A stretch of 64,000 nucleotides of DNA from Narthecium ossifragum (Eukaryota > Streptophyta > Magnoliopsida > Dioscoreales > Nartheciaceae), in NCBI GenBank assembly GCA_963920575.1, contig OY986969.1:18275288-18339287 (forward strand), in the 5' to 3' direction. The first letter of the stretch is position 1; each line of letters begins with the position of its first letter. The notes beneath the pieces are model-generated. The model did no database searches. It saw nothing but the letters and a program-made list of their open reading frames with translations, and was not told the origin of the DNA. The translations under genes and the position numbers were made by a program. This document shows positions 22,270-34,545 of this stretch, piece after piece.

Positions 22270-23470
22270 GGCTGAGTACTACATGAGGTTCTTCAAAGAC
22301 TTCTTCAGGATCACATTATCGTTAACCAAGTTGACCAAGAAGTCGGTTTGTTTTGTTTGGAATGATGCTTGCGAGTAGGCCTTCTTGGAGCTGAGGGCGA
22401 GATTGACTAGGGTGCCATTGTTGACCATCCCGAAGCGAGTTGTGAGTTGTCGTGTTTATTACGACGTTAGTGTCTTTAAGAGTGATAGCAACTAGAAGTT
22501 GTTAAAAGATTATGATTTCGAGTTGTGTTTCCATTCTGATAAGGCAAATGTCGTAGTTGATGCCTTAAGCAGATAGGCTAGAGGGATTAGAGTAGCTTTA
22601 GCGGGATTGTCAGCTTGTCAGTGGCGGATGATGGAGACAGTTAGCAGCTTGTAGTAGAATCAGACTATACAGTTTTCTTTGCTATTCGGAGTATGTCCCT
22701 TGTAGTCCCTTCTAGTATCAGAGTGGAAGTAAAAGCATATCAGACTATACAGTTAAAAGATTATGATTTCGAGTTGTGACAACAAGGTCATTGTAGTCCC
22801 TTCCAGTATCAGAGTGGAAGTAAAAGCATATCATGATGGACATAGTCACCGGACTACATGGGACTCAAAGAGGACATGATACGATTTGGGTCATTGTTGA
22901 TTGATTGACCAAATCGACACATTTATTGTTTATGAGGAGTACAAATATCACAGAGCAGTTTGGCCGTTTGTACATTACAGAGATGATCATATTATATGGT
23001 ATTCCAGTTTTCATTATTTCAGGTTGTGATCCCAGATTCACAGATAGGTCTTGGTTAGGCTTTCAAGTGTCTATAGGCGTATTGTTGGCTTTTAACACAA
23101 CTTTCCATCCACAGACAGACGGACAGTCAGAGGGGATGATCCAGATTTTAGAGGACATGCTTAAAATGTGTATTCTTAATGCATAAGGCAGTTGGGAGGA
23201 ACACCTTTTCTTAGTGAAGTTTGCCTACAATAGCAGTTATCAGTCCAACTTGGCGGTGCATCATTTGAGTTGTAGTACGACATTTCATGTCCTTTTTTTC
23301 CTGATTATTAGATAGAGGTTGCCGAGACATCACTCACCGGTTAAGACACTATCATCCTATCTTCAAAGGGATTAGCATAAATTAGACGAAGGAAAGACTG
23401 TTCCATATGCTTTAGTCCTCTGGAGGCGTAGAGGTATGGAGGAGGTGACTTGGGAACGCTGGAAGCGCAT
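22270..23470 (+). pseudogene. Chromovirus pol remnant: RNase H region, integrase, chromodomain
   Basis: The 5' end reads AEYYMRFFKDFFRITLSL with WNDACE, the RT-RNase H junction of Ty3 elements. Integrase core at ~22890-23186: TKSTHLLFMRST, EQFGRLYITE, then FHPQTDGQSEGMIQILEDML, which keeps the catalytic E. The preceding VDRLTKS motif has its Arg codon changed to TGA, and the second Asp motif reads IISGCDPRFT where ISDRDPRFT is usual, so the catalytic D is lost. Near 23390-23455 a chromodomain-like tail is legible (VPYALVLWRRRG, EEVTWER). Several changes are of the C-to-T/G-to-A type. It is the 3' part of the host element of the nested LTRs. Confidence 0.82.
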
Positions 23471-23685
23471 GTGCTGAGAGTGTCCCAATTGGTTCTTACC
23501 CCGAGGTGTACCCCTTGTGTTGTGTGGCCATTGTGGGCGTTGATGCGGGGTGTTATGTGGTTCCTCGAATTGTGAGCTTGTTAACCTTCTTATCTTATAC
23601 GGGTGTGTTTTATGTCTGCTCCATTATTTTTGATCCTACCCTTACCGAATTTAGAGGATGAAATTCTTTTAATGGTGATAGGTTG

Positions 23686-23878
23686 CGAGAACATGTACCT
23701 CTAACATGATACGACCACGTTAGGTCGATGACTTGGCTCGGTTGGTGCATTGTTGTATGATCGCGTCGATCGTTGCAACTCTAAAGGCATTTTGATAATT
23801 TGCTCTTGCGGAGTTGGGTTTCATACGCGTTAGTGTACACGATTTTATGAATGTGTTTTTTAAATCGGGGTGTGACAA
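23686..23878 (+). mobile_element. 3' LTR remnant of the chromovirus, internally deleted
   Basis: Starts TGCGAGAACATGTACCTC (compare TGTGAGGACCCGTACCTC of the 50.8-kb LTR), retains the first ~180 bp including CGTTAGGTCG and TTTTGATAATTTGCTC, then jumps to the LTR end CGGGGTGTGACA. About 2.4 kb has been deleted. A degenerate polypurine tract (TTTTAATGGTGATAGG) precedes it. Confidence 0.75.
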
Positions 23879-24644
23879 ATACCATCAATTTAGTATACAT
23901 CAGACATTATATCATAGAGAAATTTAGGAACGGAAAGGGTGCATCAAGCTAGATAGGGCACATCAAACTTGGTATTTCACGAGAATATCGTATCCGTCGG
24001 TACAACAAATCAAACAGCCGGATAAAGACGTTGGAAGCAAATGCCAAAACTACAGTGACGTGTTATGCTTGCAAATCTAAATTAATAGATAGAAAATATA
24101 CACGTAGCTGCCATTCTTGCCTTGTGTATTGCTCACCTTTTGACCTACCCTAGAAACGTTCTTATCTCACTCAAAGATCCCATGGTCTTATGGGCCCCCA
24201 GTCGACTGGATCCGGATTCTACTATCCGGAAATACGATCCGCTATCCATGCGGAAACCCATCTTTTTTTTGTTTTGACCCAGGACCTGTTGGCTATTGGC
24301 CTTTGGATTCCTTATCCAATTGCTTCGCATTATATGTCGAGCAGTGTGATACAGCCAAATCTTGACCGTTGATCGGTGGGCCCATATATGTCCGACTTCC
24401 TTGAGTCAACTCCATTCGTGTGATAAATGGGCCCACCTTAGGCCCAATGATCAGGTTCCTCATGTTTTAATGGGCGGTCCTGGTCTGATGATGATATATC
24501 CACGTCTTTCTTTGTTTTGTGGGAGATGGCTGGCATGCACATCCACTGTATATGTTAACAATGAATGTTCCATGCATGAACAAGGTGGTGTTGTGGGAGA
24601 AGCAAAGGTGGCAAAGCGGCATTAGTCATCAGCAGGTGGCATTT
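23879..24644. other. No recognised feature
   Basis: Spacer after the Ty3 relic. Short open frames only. The inverted pair ATCCGGATTCTACTATCCGGA near 24210-24230 is the only local structure I see. Confidence 0.35.
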
Positions 24645-25240
24645 CGGGTCACGGGTCGGGTCAAGTCAAAAATATCAAGACCCATATCTGACCCATTTAT
24701 ATATGGGTTGGGTTTGAATTTATAAACTTAATCCGATTAATAAATGGATTAGACGGATCAGGTCTGGGTCGGATTGATCTGTTTAACAACAATCAAATAC
24801 CTATAAATTAACTGAAACAATGATAGCTTGATAAACAGTTAAATTGCGACCTAAATCATAATAAGTCGTAATAGTAGACAATAAAATTGCATCCAAACCA
24901 TCAACAAAACCATGATGTGATGCAACGAGATCAGATCAGATAATTAGTAAGAAATAAAATTACAACTTGCATGTTACAATTACATCCAAACCATCCAATA
25001 TAAATAATAAAATTACAATTTGTTTGAATTCTTATGGTTACGCTAGTTAACCGGGTCTTAGAAGCCTAAGTGACATTACACGGGTAAACTAGTCGACCCG
25101 TGGATCAACCCGATCCGATCCATTATTCGCGGGTCTTGAACGGTTTGACCCGTTTATGACTAAAACCCATTAATTTCGGGTCGGGTCGAGTTGAATTTAC
25201 AGGTCATGATCCAGATTGTCAACCCGGTGATCACTGAAAC
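24645..25240. repeat. GGGTCGGGTC-rich dispersed repeat
   Basis: CGGGTCACGGGTCGGGTCAA at the left and TTTCGGGTCGGGTCGAGTTG plus many GACCCG words at the right bracket an AT-rich middle, a composition common in plant non-autonomous repeats. No clean terminal repeats or target duplication were found, so the class is open. Confidence 0.4.
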
Positions 25241-25596
25241 ATAGTCTTATTAGTGGTAAATACGTAGTCATAGATAGAAAGAAATAATGGAGTGACAGGT
25301 AAGATGCTGGTGGTTTAAAAATGTCCAAGATCATACACCAAAGCAGGCCAGATATAATTATACAAATACATAAAATCTATACGTGTGTACAGTGTACATC
25401 ATACTTCTACATATATCTATTTATATACAACATAGAGTATAAATATACATATACATATAGATACATGCATTTATATTCCATACAATATATATGTATATAT
25501 AATATATATATATACTCTCTTTCAGGTTTAAATATAAATAAATAAATATACATACATATAATATATGTTTTCTATACGTATATATACTTGTGTGTG

Positions 25597-25601
<5 letters not shown>

Positions 25602-25644
<43 letters not shown>
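25602..25644. repeat. (TA)n microsatellite
   Basis: About 21 uninterrupted TA units within a 400-bp AT/TATACA-rich tract (25340-25760). Confidence 0.97.
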
Positions 25645-25646
<2 letters not shown>

Positions 25647-25895
25647 TATAATACATATTTTATGTATATATGGAATTATGGATGTATGTGTTTATACACA
25701 CATAAAATTTATACACACATACATGTGTGTTAGTTATATATAAATATTGTATACATATGTCAAAGATCCGAACGGATTCTCTTGGCAGCGCCTGAATCCA
25801 TGGATCCAAGCCAACATCTTCTTCCGTGAGCGTGCCAGTTTTCAATTTGTTTCCTCCAAATGTTTTCTCCAAGAAATATGCAATTTGACCCCGTA

Positions 25896-26326
25896 GGGTT
25901 AATATCATATTAATTTTTCAAATTTTTGTTAATTACTGAAATCTATTAAAAAAAATCTTCATTAATTACGTATTAGTCCTGAGAATCCTAAGAATATTAA
26001 AATAGTCCCTGAAACTGAAATATATCAATGGATTTCAAAATAGATCATGGCATTAAATTCCAAGAAATATATGTAGAATATTTGTGACATCGGTAGTAGA
26101 AGCGAACGAGCCAAATTCTGCTTTGTTCAGTCTTGTTATACAAGGACATTTTCGTCTCTTTATACGGTATACTTGGGTTTTAACTCTCATTGGATTAAGA
26201 CAATATTGGATAGAAGTTGGGTTTTAAAGTACTTTAGTCGATTTCAGGACTACTTTAATATTGTTAAAATTCTGAGGACTAATATGTAATTAATGAAGAT
26301 TTAAAAGACTAATATGGCATTAACCC
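25896..26326. mobile_element. MITE with GGGTTAATRYCATATTA terminal repeats
   Basis: 431 bp; the left end GGGTTAATATCATATTA matches the inverse of the right end (GGGTTAATGCCATATTA). The arms continue similar through CTTCATTAATTACRTATTAG and ATATTAAARTAGTCC. Flanked by TA on both sides, which may be a 2-bp target duplication (mariner-like). No coding capacity. Confidence 0.75.
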
Positions 26327-27979
26327 TAATATAAAATAGGATAAGTCGTAAATAACAAAACCACGTGTAAGAAGGACAGGCAGTGTTGGTGGGGGCTTTC
26401 GCTCTCCAAGACTCCCAGGGAGCGAAACAACGACCATTATCATTCCATCCATAGACACACTTGCAAATTAAAGTCAACCACAGTTTGAAGTTGGTGAATG
26501 GTGATGGTGGCAAAATCATCTCCACCCACTTGATAAAAAACAAAACAAAAAAAAATCAAATCAGATCAAATCAAACCATCTTTCCGACCAACATGACTTT
26601 GTAGCTCTTTGCCCTCATTTACAGGGCAAAAGGTTAAGTAAGGTACACAATTGCTTTAGTTTGGTCGTTGGGCACCCAAAAGTGTCGCATTATGTTGAAT
26701 GGTGCTCTCTCATTGCTTCTCCGCTTGCGAAAGCCTCCCGGTCCGCATGGCTTTAATCAGGACATTAATAAGAGGGTGAGAATTATCAGCATACACTTGG
26801 TATATTCCTATTAGAATAACTTCTTTTTTCTTCACAGAAGTAGCTAAAATCACGACGCAAGAGACATTATCAATGGGATGCCATCTGGCACTTTTCACTT
26901 GTCCCGTGAAGATTTCAACAGATTCATATCTAAGTGCATATTTCAATGAGAATGACCTGCGTTATGGAGTGTAGAGATTGCAAATCTGCTTGACTAATTG
27001 TGGTAGTTTAGAGAACAATTAATATATATATATTGGTCATCTATAATGCACCAGGTGTGGGCCTATGCCCCACTAGCACTGATAGTTTTCAAAAGTAACT
27101 GAGTCAACCCCCTCCCCCCAACCCCCACCTCCCTCGTCATATATATGTAAAAATCCCTCTGGCCATTCTTCACCGTCTGATATTACTTTGCCTCTTATAA
27201 AGTTTATATCGTGTAGGATTTATATGGAGTGAAAGTGAGTGTGGCCGGCTTACGACGCAAACATATGCACTTCCACCGGAGAAGTTTGTCCACATGCATG
27301 GAATACTGAGTGAATTCTTAGATTATAAAGAAGTCAATATATGTTAGTTCATCTTTTGCTCATTGTCAATTGTTCCAACTTTCATGCTTCAGGGGTCTGA
27401 AACAAGTCGTTGTATATCGATCCCTTTGTCGATTCGAATAGCCGACCATGGATTCCTAGCTTTTATGCTGTCATTCGTCTCTTGCATGGAAATCTTTGTG
27501 CAATTCATGCCTGCCGACGCCATCCTTTCAATGGGAGAAGCATGAGATTTTTGTTCAATTTATTCTTAAGAGAGGTTGCTATCAACTTTTGAGCGTGTGA
27601 TGGAGATAATCAAATGTTCTAGCTTAGTCTGGTACCCGGCTTAACAAGGATGGAAACTGATTACTGCTGGCTGCTTTTAGAGACTTTTCTTCTCATGAAT
27701 TAAATGGTCCTATATATTGATTTCGAGCATCTTTTTGACAGCAACCCATATGATTCCTAAATAAGAGGATTCAATAGAATTCCACAAGTTTCTCGACACC
27801 TTTTAACTTTTGGTTCAAAAATAGTGTGCCAATTCAAGTGCCATGTCTTGCAAGTTAGAACCACACATATGTGAACAGCCACTAAATCTTAGAGAACACA
27901 TGCTCTTTTGAATTTTGTTTCCCCCGTGCCATCACTTTTCTCACACCATCATGTCAACAGATGTGATCTTTGGTATCTA
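26327..27979. other. No supported gene
   Basis: Contains a 78-codon minus-strand frame at 26710-26946 without recognisable domain, a C-rich patch at 27108-27135, and no clear TE ends. I see nothing I can annotate. Confidence 0.4.
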
Positions 27980-28451
27980 TGTTAGAAATTTAATTAATGA
28001 CCCACATGATTTATTTGATAATATAATGACTATTTTGAAATTATAGAGATAAGGTTATCTCTTCACCCCTCTAATAACTTACGTATCCTACCTGACTCGT
28101 ATACGTATCTAATGGATAAGTGAGAATCATTATCTCTCCTATTGTGCGACTTTGATGGGAAGTGCACGTAATGTGAAATAGGGGAAACCGGTCCTCTCTC
28201 TACCCTATATACGTTAAAAATTATACAGAATCCTATCATCTGTGACATTAAAGAGAAATAGGGTTTAGAGAGAGAAATTGGTTTTCTACAAGGAAGGAGG
28301 AGATAGCAGCGAGGACGAACACACTAATGGACAAAGGTATGTGCCTTCTATTAATGACGCTTCCGTTTAATCGTCGTTACGTGGTATATGGATGAAATGA
28401 AAGTTAAAGATCCGTACAGGTTAATAGTTTGATTTATCATGTTTGTTTACA
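27980..28451 (+). repeat. 5' LTR of the Ty1/copia element
   Basis: 472 bp from TGTTAGAAATTTAATTAATG to TTGTTTACA, directly followed by the primer-binding site. The LTR is AT-rich with a GAGAGAGAAATTGG leader-like segment near 28270. Confidence 0.75.
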
Positions 28452-28453
28452 TG

Positions 28454-28466
28454 TGGCATCAGAGCC
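28454..28466 (+). other. Primer-binding site (initiator tRNA-Met type)
   Basis: TGGCATCAGAGCC, one mismatch from the TGGTATCAGAGC complement of plant initiator tRNA-Met, two bases after the LTR. Confidence 0.8.
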
Positions 28467-29168
28467 TGGTTGAAACTTTCATGGTTTTGTCTTTTTTTCA
28501 TCCCACCATCTATACGTATGGCTGTGTTTATCTCTCATGTCATCTTTTGTCTTCACATGTTTTTTGTCCTTTTCGGTATCTTCTTTTCCTATGGACAAAT
28601 TAATAGAGGCATGTCAAGTAAGTGAAGGTTTTTCAAAAGAGTTTGTTCCATTGGCTGTCTATGTTATTAAACCATTTTATTTATGGGTTGAAGTAACGCA
28701 TTAGGCTAAAGATCTCAGGTAGAACACCTAACATAATTTGACAGCATATTTTTTTGCTCGTCTACCCGAGAGACTCATGGATAACAAATATATTTTATTT
28801 TATTTTCCTATCTTAATGGACTTGACAGGAGCATTATTTTAATCAAAATCTATATTATGATTAGCTTAGTTGTCACCAAAGTGGCCTAGCTAATAGAGTA
28901 ATAGATCGTGATATTAAGATGATGACTCTAACTTTAGTGTCATTTTCTACAACATCAGAATATTATGGATTGGCCCAAAGGTGCACCACCATTCTAATGT
29001 TTATTTTGACATACAACATTATTGATACATGAATTATATTTGAGATAGGAATGATTGCCCAAAGGTAACATACCTACTATTTTATTGAATTGTATCAACT
29101 GCTGTTGGGTGAATTTGAATCACCATTACATTAATTTTTAGTATATCGCTCATGTTTTAACCCAAAGG

Positions 29169-31830
29169 TTGAATGCGTTATTACTATATAATTGTGTATT
29201 TTCTTTTATAACTCAAAGCGTTAATTTTGTGAGCATTTTATTTGCAGTGTCTATCCCTATTTCGCTTCATTCGCTAGCTTCATCTGTTTCGATCTTTAAT
29301 GGCACTAACTTCTCAGATTGGAGTGAGCAAGTCCAGTTTCACCTTGGTGTTCTGGATCTTGATTTAGCTCTCCGAACTGATGAGCCGCCTGCTCTTACTG
29401 ATTCAAGCAGTGCGGATGATGAGACTCTTTTTTATGCATGGGAAAGATCGAACAAATTGAGCGTTATGTTTATGCGAATGAGTATAGCAAACAACATTAA
29501 GTCAACGCTTCCTAAAATTGAGAATGCTAAGGAATATTTTAAGGCTGTGGAGGAGCGTTTCCATTCAGCAGATAAATCTCTAGCAGGGAGACTAATGGCT
29601 GAACTTACCACCATGAAATTTGATGGTACTCGTGGAATGCAGGAACATGTCCTTGAAATGACTAATTTGGCTGCCAAGCTGAGAACTCTTGGGATGAGCG
29701 TAGAGGAGACATTTCTTGTTCAATTTATTTTGAACTCATTGCCTCCTCAGTATGGGCCTTTTCAGATCAATTACAACACTATTAAAGAAAAGTGGAATGT
29801 GAATGAATTGGCCAGTATGCTTGTTCAGGAAGAGGCTAGGCTTAAGCAACAAGGACATCAATCAGTTAACCTTGTCAATCATGGACATGGGAAGAAAGGA
29901 AAGAAACCTAATAAGGGCATAAAGATTGAACCACCGAAGGTTGCTGCGCCTTCTCATGCTATTGAGGCTCGCAACAAGGAACCTAAAGGACCGCAATGCC
30001 TTTTTTGCAGAAAGTATGGTCACTTTAAGAAAGATTGCCTGAAACGTAAGGCATGGTTCGAAAAGAAGGGTAAGCATTTAGCTTATGTATGTTTTGAATC
30101 AAATCTTACTGTAGTTCCTTCTAATACTTGGTGGATTGACACGGGTTCTACCGTCCATGTTTCTAATTCAATGCAGGGATACCTTACAATCCAGAACACA
30201 AAACCAAATGAGAATTTCATAGTCTTGGGAAATGGAGTTAAAGTTCCAGTAGTTGCTGTTGGCACCTTTCGTTTGTTTCTAGATTCTGGTCGTTGTTTAG
30301 ACCTATTTGAGACATTTTATGTTCCTTCTCTTTCTAGGAATTTAATTTCTATGTCTAGACTTGATCTTGAAGGATATTCTTTGAGTTTCAATAATAAAAG
30401 TTTTCGTTTGTTTAAAGGTGCCTCATTTATTGGTTCTGGTGTCTTACATGATGGATTGTATAGACTTAGTCTTAATAAAAATTTTGCTGAATCTCTTTTG
30501 ACCCTGCATTCTAATGTTGGAACTAAACGTAGCCGAGTGAATGAAAGGTCTTCTATCTTGTGACACAAACGTCTGGGTCATATATCCAGGGAAAGGATGG
30601 AGAGATTAGTAAAGAATGAGATTCTCTCAAATCTTGACTTTACTGATTTCAATATGTGTGTGGATTGTATTAAAGGAAAACAAACCAAACACATAAAGAA
30701 AGGTGCTACAAGAAGTGGAGGACTTTTAGAGATTATTCATATAGACATTTGTGGGCCTTTCGACTCACCATCTTTGAATGGAGAAAAGTATTTTATCACA
30801 TTTATAGATGATTTTTCACGTTATTGTTATGTCTATTTATTGCATGAAAAATCTCGAGCAGTACATGTTTTAAAGGTGTACATTACTGAGGTTGAAAGGC
30901 AATTAGACAGAAAGGTGAAAATCATCAGGTCTGATAGAGGTGGTGAGTATTATGGAAGGTATGATGGAATAGGACATTGTCCTGGACCGTTTGCTAAACT
31001 CCTTGAAGAGCATGGCATTTGTGCACAGTACACAATGCCTGGTACGCCACAGCAAAATGGGGTAGCTGAAAGGCATAATCGTACTATCATGGATATGGTT
31101 AGGAGTATGTTAAGTAACTCCTCATTACCCATTTCATTGTGGATGGAAGCTCTTAAGACCGCTGTTTATTTAATTAATCGGATTCCTAGTAAGGCAGTTC
31201 CAAAGACTCCTTTTGAACTGTGGACTGGAAGGAAGCCGAGCTTAAGACACCTACATGTTTGGGGTTGTCCAGCGGAGGCTAGAATTTGTAATCCACATGA
31301 AAAGAAATTGGATTCTAGAACAGTAAGTGGATACTTCATCGGTTATCCAGAGAAATCCAAGGGGTATAGGTTTTATTGTCCTAACCATAGTACAAGAATT
31401 GTAGAAACCGGAAATGCCAGATTCCTTGAGGATGGTGAAATCAGTGGGAGTGATAAATCAAATAATGTGGTTATTCAAGAAGTTAGGGTACCTATCCCAA
31501 TACCTATAACTTCTAACAAAACTATTGTTCTTCCAGTTGTAGAACAGCCTAACAACATGGAACAAGGTTCTAATGTTCAATCACCCCATAATGAGATTAT
31601 CACCAATGACCCTATTGTAGAAGAACCACAAGAAATAACATTAAGAAGATCTCAAAGAGAAAAGAGACCTGCTATTTTAGATGATTATGTGGTATATTTA
31701 CAGGAATCTGATATAGGGATAAGTACGGATCCGGTCTCGTTTTCACAAGCCATAGAAAGCAAAGATTTTGATAAATGGGTTAATGTCATGAATGATGAGT
31801 TGAAATCCATGGAGACAAATAATGTCTCCA
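29169..31830 (+). pseudogene. Ty1/copia gag-protease-integrase polyprotein
   Basis: One frame interrupted only by TGA at 30561-30563, where LWHKRLGH is expected (Trp TGG to TGA). Gag (UBN2 type): FNGTNFSDWSEQVQFHLG, YAWERSNKLSVMFMRMSI. Zinc knuckle: CLFCRKYGHFKKDC. Protease: WWIDTGSTVHVS with DTG intact. Integrase: zinc region HKRLGH…CVDCIKGKQ, then DDE with D of [10 protein letters not shown] of [12 protein letters not shown] and E of [12 protein letters not shown], all retained. The C-terminal part ([29 protein letters not shown]) reaches [12 protein letters not shown], where RT should begin. No in-frame ATG precedes the gag homology; the frame opens at TTG 29169, so the start codon is lost or lies elsewhere. 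Not functional because RT and RNase H are absent. Confidence 0.9.
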
Positions 31831-31862
31831 TGATAGTACGATTACGCCTTTCAGCTAAGAAA
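31807..31862. repeat. Fold-back junction with inverted integrase scrap
   Basis: CATGGAGACA and TGTCTCCATG form a 10-bp perfect stem with loop AATAA. The following ~30 bases, read in reverse (AGCTGAAAGGCGTAATCG…), match the integrase segment at ~31068-31092 that encodes AERHNRTIM. The element ends here. Confidence 0.8.
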
Positions 31863-31866
31863 TTAG

Positions 31867-33091
31867 CAAATATTCCCCTTTTCAATACTATTTGTTGATA
31901 TACCTTTCCTATCAACTTCATGTATGTGATCTTTGATCTTTAAATTTTATGAATAATATTTGAGGCCCCGCCTCCTGGGTTTTACTAAAGAAAAATCATG
32001 TCAACCACGCAGATTTGTTCGAATCCCATCTAATTGTGTAAATCATTAATAACATGCCGATTATGATTCATATGTTAAAGATCTGAGCCATTAAATGAAA
32101 TTCAAGCAAATCTGTACCACTGTAATGATTGTATGAGGAAGAAGTGGTATGAGGGAGACAGATCCCGCACGCCTTTGCTTAGTTTGCATGTATATGTTCT
32201 TTGACTTCTAGCTTCTCAGTTTGTTACCTAAATGTATGGAATTTTTTTTTTAGTAATGCAATCTTTTAACCCCCTCTTTCTGCTCAACAAAAAAAAGAGG
32301 GAAATAAAAAAAATTCTAGAAGAGAGTAGAGTATATATCCATCAACTAGGCTTTGTAAGGAATCACGTCTAGATTTCATAAATATTGACAAATTTTATTA
32401 ATTTAATATTTGAATTAGCTAGATTGTATGATGGTTCATACAAGATTAATTGAGACAGATTTAATCAAGTTCAAGCTACTGCTCGAGTTGGATCAACAAG
32501 ATTGAAATTGGTTCAAGCTGGATCGAGAGAAGGATGAGTTTAGCCTCCACATTCAAAGGAAATATTACTTACCTAAAATACATGAGCATAATCCTTCCTA
32601 AATAGGATATGCATGGATTGAAGTAACAAGCTACAGAGTATTAATTAGGAAAGCAAGCTTTCCTATAAGGGAATCGGACGGGTCATGAGAGTTCAAGGAG
32701 CAATCTATACGGTGATGCATTCTAGGAAAGATATCTGGCATGAGATATACTTCGAGAGAAAGTTTGGAATTGAATGACTTTGTCTTTTAGTAGGATTGAA
32801 TTCCTACTATACCAGGTGCCTACCCTACTATCTAAAAGAGGAGTGAGAGACGAGTAAAGTGCAGAGGCTTTAACGATTGAAGGAGAGCAACATGCATAGC
32901 CTGATCAGCAACTGAGAGAGAAGAAAAATAGTGAGATCTATTTTTGAGTGTTGAGAGCTTGCTGGACTCGAAGTTTATTCACACGGTGGATTCCGAGTGT
33001 GATCGCGTGGTGGATTCGAGGACTTCTTTTTGGATCGGAGGAAGATGACATCGTACACAAAGACGGTGTATCGTGGATTCGAGCACATCAT
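31867..33091. other. Spacer with repeated leader-like words
   Basis: No gene found. 32960-33091 contains GTGGATTCGAG and AAAGACGGTGTATCGTGG words that are repeated immediately downstream (33130-33180) and at 42380-42420, so part of it belongs to the same copia-like leader as the duplicated block. Confidence 0.45.
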
Positions 33092-33600
33092 GAGACAAGT
33101 ACGATATTGTGGATTCAGTGAGCGTGGATTGTGACATCGTGTACAAAGACGGTGTATCGTGGATTCGAGCACATCAGGAGACAAGTATGACATTGTCGAT
33201 TCAGTGAGCGTCGATTGTACATTAAAACTTTTGGTTATGGTGTATGATTTTTTTATCCCGAATTAGGACCTATGGTTTTTACCCATTAGAGGGTTTTTCA
33301 CGTAAAAAGCTATTGTATCTTTACTTACATATTTTTTACTGCATTTTCGATTTATTTCCGCTGCATTTGCTATCCATAAGGGAGTTTTTTACATTTTAAA
33401 TCCAATTGTCTTTTGATTTTACAATTTCGGGCTGATCCTCTTTCCGTTTACAATCGAGCTCAAAATCCATTTTCTCGGATCATTTTAGCCCTTATAAATG
33501 TCGCATGACATGGTCCTCTCCTAGCACGCTCAAAGCAACATTAAATGCACCTTTCTCTCTCCTCTCTCTTTCTCCCCCTCTCTCTCCTGAGGAACAATAC

Positions 33601-33722
33601 CAAACAAGAAGTGATACAAGCTAGTGTTGCAGAGATACTCGTAGACGAGGAGGCTCTCTGGCCCTTTGACGCTGCAGCCAAGAAGCTTCACAAGATTCTT
33701 GTGAAGAACTGAAGAACTGATC
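33601..33722 (-). pseudogene. Receptor-like kinase exon fragment (copy 1)
   Basis: Minus-strand reading [18 protein letters not shown], then [18 protein letters not shown]: kinase subdomains around the hinge of DUF26/cysteine-rich or related receptor-like kinases (usual [20 protein letters not shown]). It ends at a GT that coincides with the usual exon end after the FLFG segment, so an exon edge was captured at genomic DNA level. No other kinase subdomain is near. It is a fragment, not a gene. Tyr replaces the usual Asp in TSLYHFLF; copy 2 keeps Asp. Confidence 0.85.
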
Positions 33723-34545
33723 AACCGGGCTAGATGGAGGATGGCGATGGCGATCCTCGGGCTGGAGCAAAGTGGGCGACGCCGACAACGGGTCCTCCTC
33801 AGGTGGGATCAAGGCGACGACGAGCTCCTCCAACGTCCTCCGACCGGGCCATCTCTCTCCCTTCCCCTCCCCTGTTCCAGCCGACGCTTCCCCATCTCCC
33901 TGACGGTCCAGCGACGAAGGGGCATCCGCCATCTTCTTCACAAGTCCATTCCGGTGACACAAGCTTCATCCCCTGCCGCTCGCCGCACGTCCTCTGATCC
34001 AGCCGGAGGACTCGTCCCTGTCGCCGACCTCGAGCCACCCGCAAAGTGTGAAGCACACCTCCAGGAAGGTCCACGCCGCGGCTTCCCCTACTTCCATCTA
34101 TCCTAAAGCTTGGGCAGCTTCCCATGTTCCGGATAGCGGCTTCCCCTGTCCCAACCGGCTTCATCGAGTCCAGCTGCCACGACAATGGAGGTCGGATACA
34201 AGCTTCCCACCAGCTTCGACACGCGAACAACACCAGCTTCGACGCTCGGATGGCCTAGCCTTGGACGCTCAGACAACTCTCCTTCGACGCCACCAGCTTC
34301 GACGCGTGAACAATATCAGCTTCGACGCTCGGGCGAGCCTCATGTTGAAAAACAACCTCTTAACAACTATCTCTCTGCCATATGGGAGAATTCCCTGATG
34401 ATAACAAGAACAAGCTTGGCCAAAGTGGCGTTCCGGATGATGCCCCCCGTCGAGCTCTCCGACACCCTCCCGCTCCCCCCACTATTGCTACCAATACCGG
34501 TGGCGTCGCCGTCGGAGCCGGAGCTGTTCTTTTTGCCTCCCTCTT

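Larger units (their letters stand above)
13030..23878 (+). mobile_element. Ancient Ty3/gypsy chromovirus relic, split by solo LTRs
   Basis: Internal sequence survives in three pieces: ~13030-14594, 19360-19786 and 22270-23685, plus a shrunken 3' LTR at 23686-23878. The first two pieces align with 53600-55300 of the second chromovirus copy. Continuity across each insertion is restored when the LTR and one target duplication are removed: GAAGTTCTTCCGGAC joins AGTCTTGATCG, and AGAGTTTGGC joins TGAGTACTACATG inside the RT-RNase H region. The 5' LTR is lost. Very many stop codons and CpG-to-TpG changes indicate great age. Confidence 0.82.
27980..31866 (+). mobile_element. Ty1/copia element, 3'-truncated
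   Basis: 5' LTR, PBS, gag, protease and integrase are present in order. RT, RNase H, polypurine tract and 3' LTR are missing. The 3' end is an abnormal fold-back junction at ~31808-31862. A single nonsense codon interrupts the polyprotein, so the element is much younger than the Ty3 relics. Confidence 0.88.

Noticed and set aside
26710..26946. 78-aa minus-strand ORF as a possible exon
   Set aside because: No recognisable domain, no splice context I can defend, no neighbours.
32019..32035. tRNA-like GTTCGAATCCC word
   Set aside because: No acceptor or anticodon stem can be built around it.
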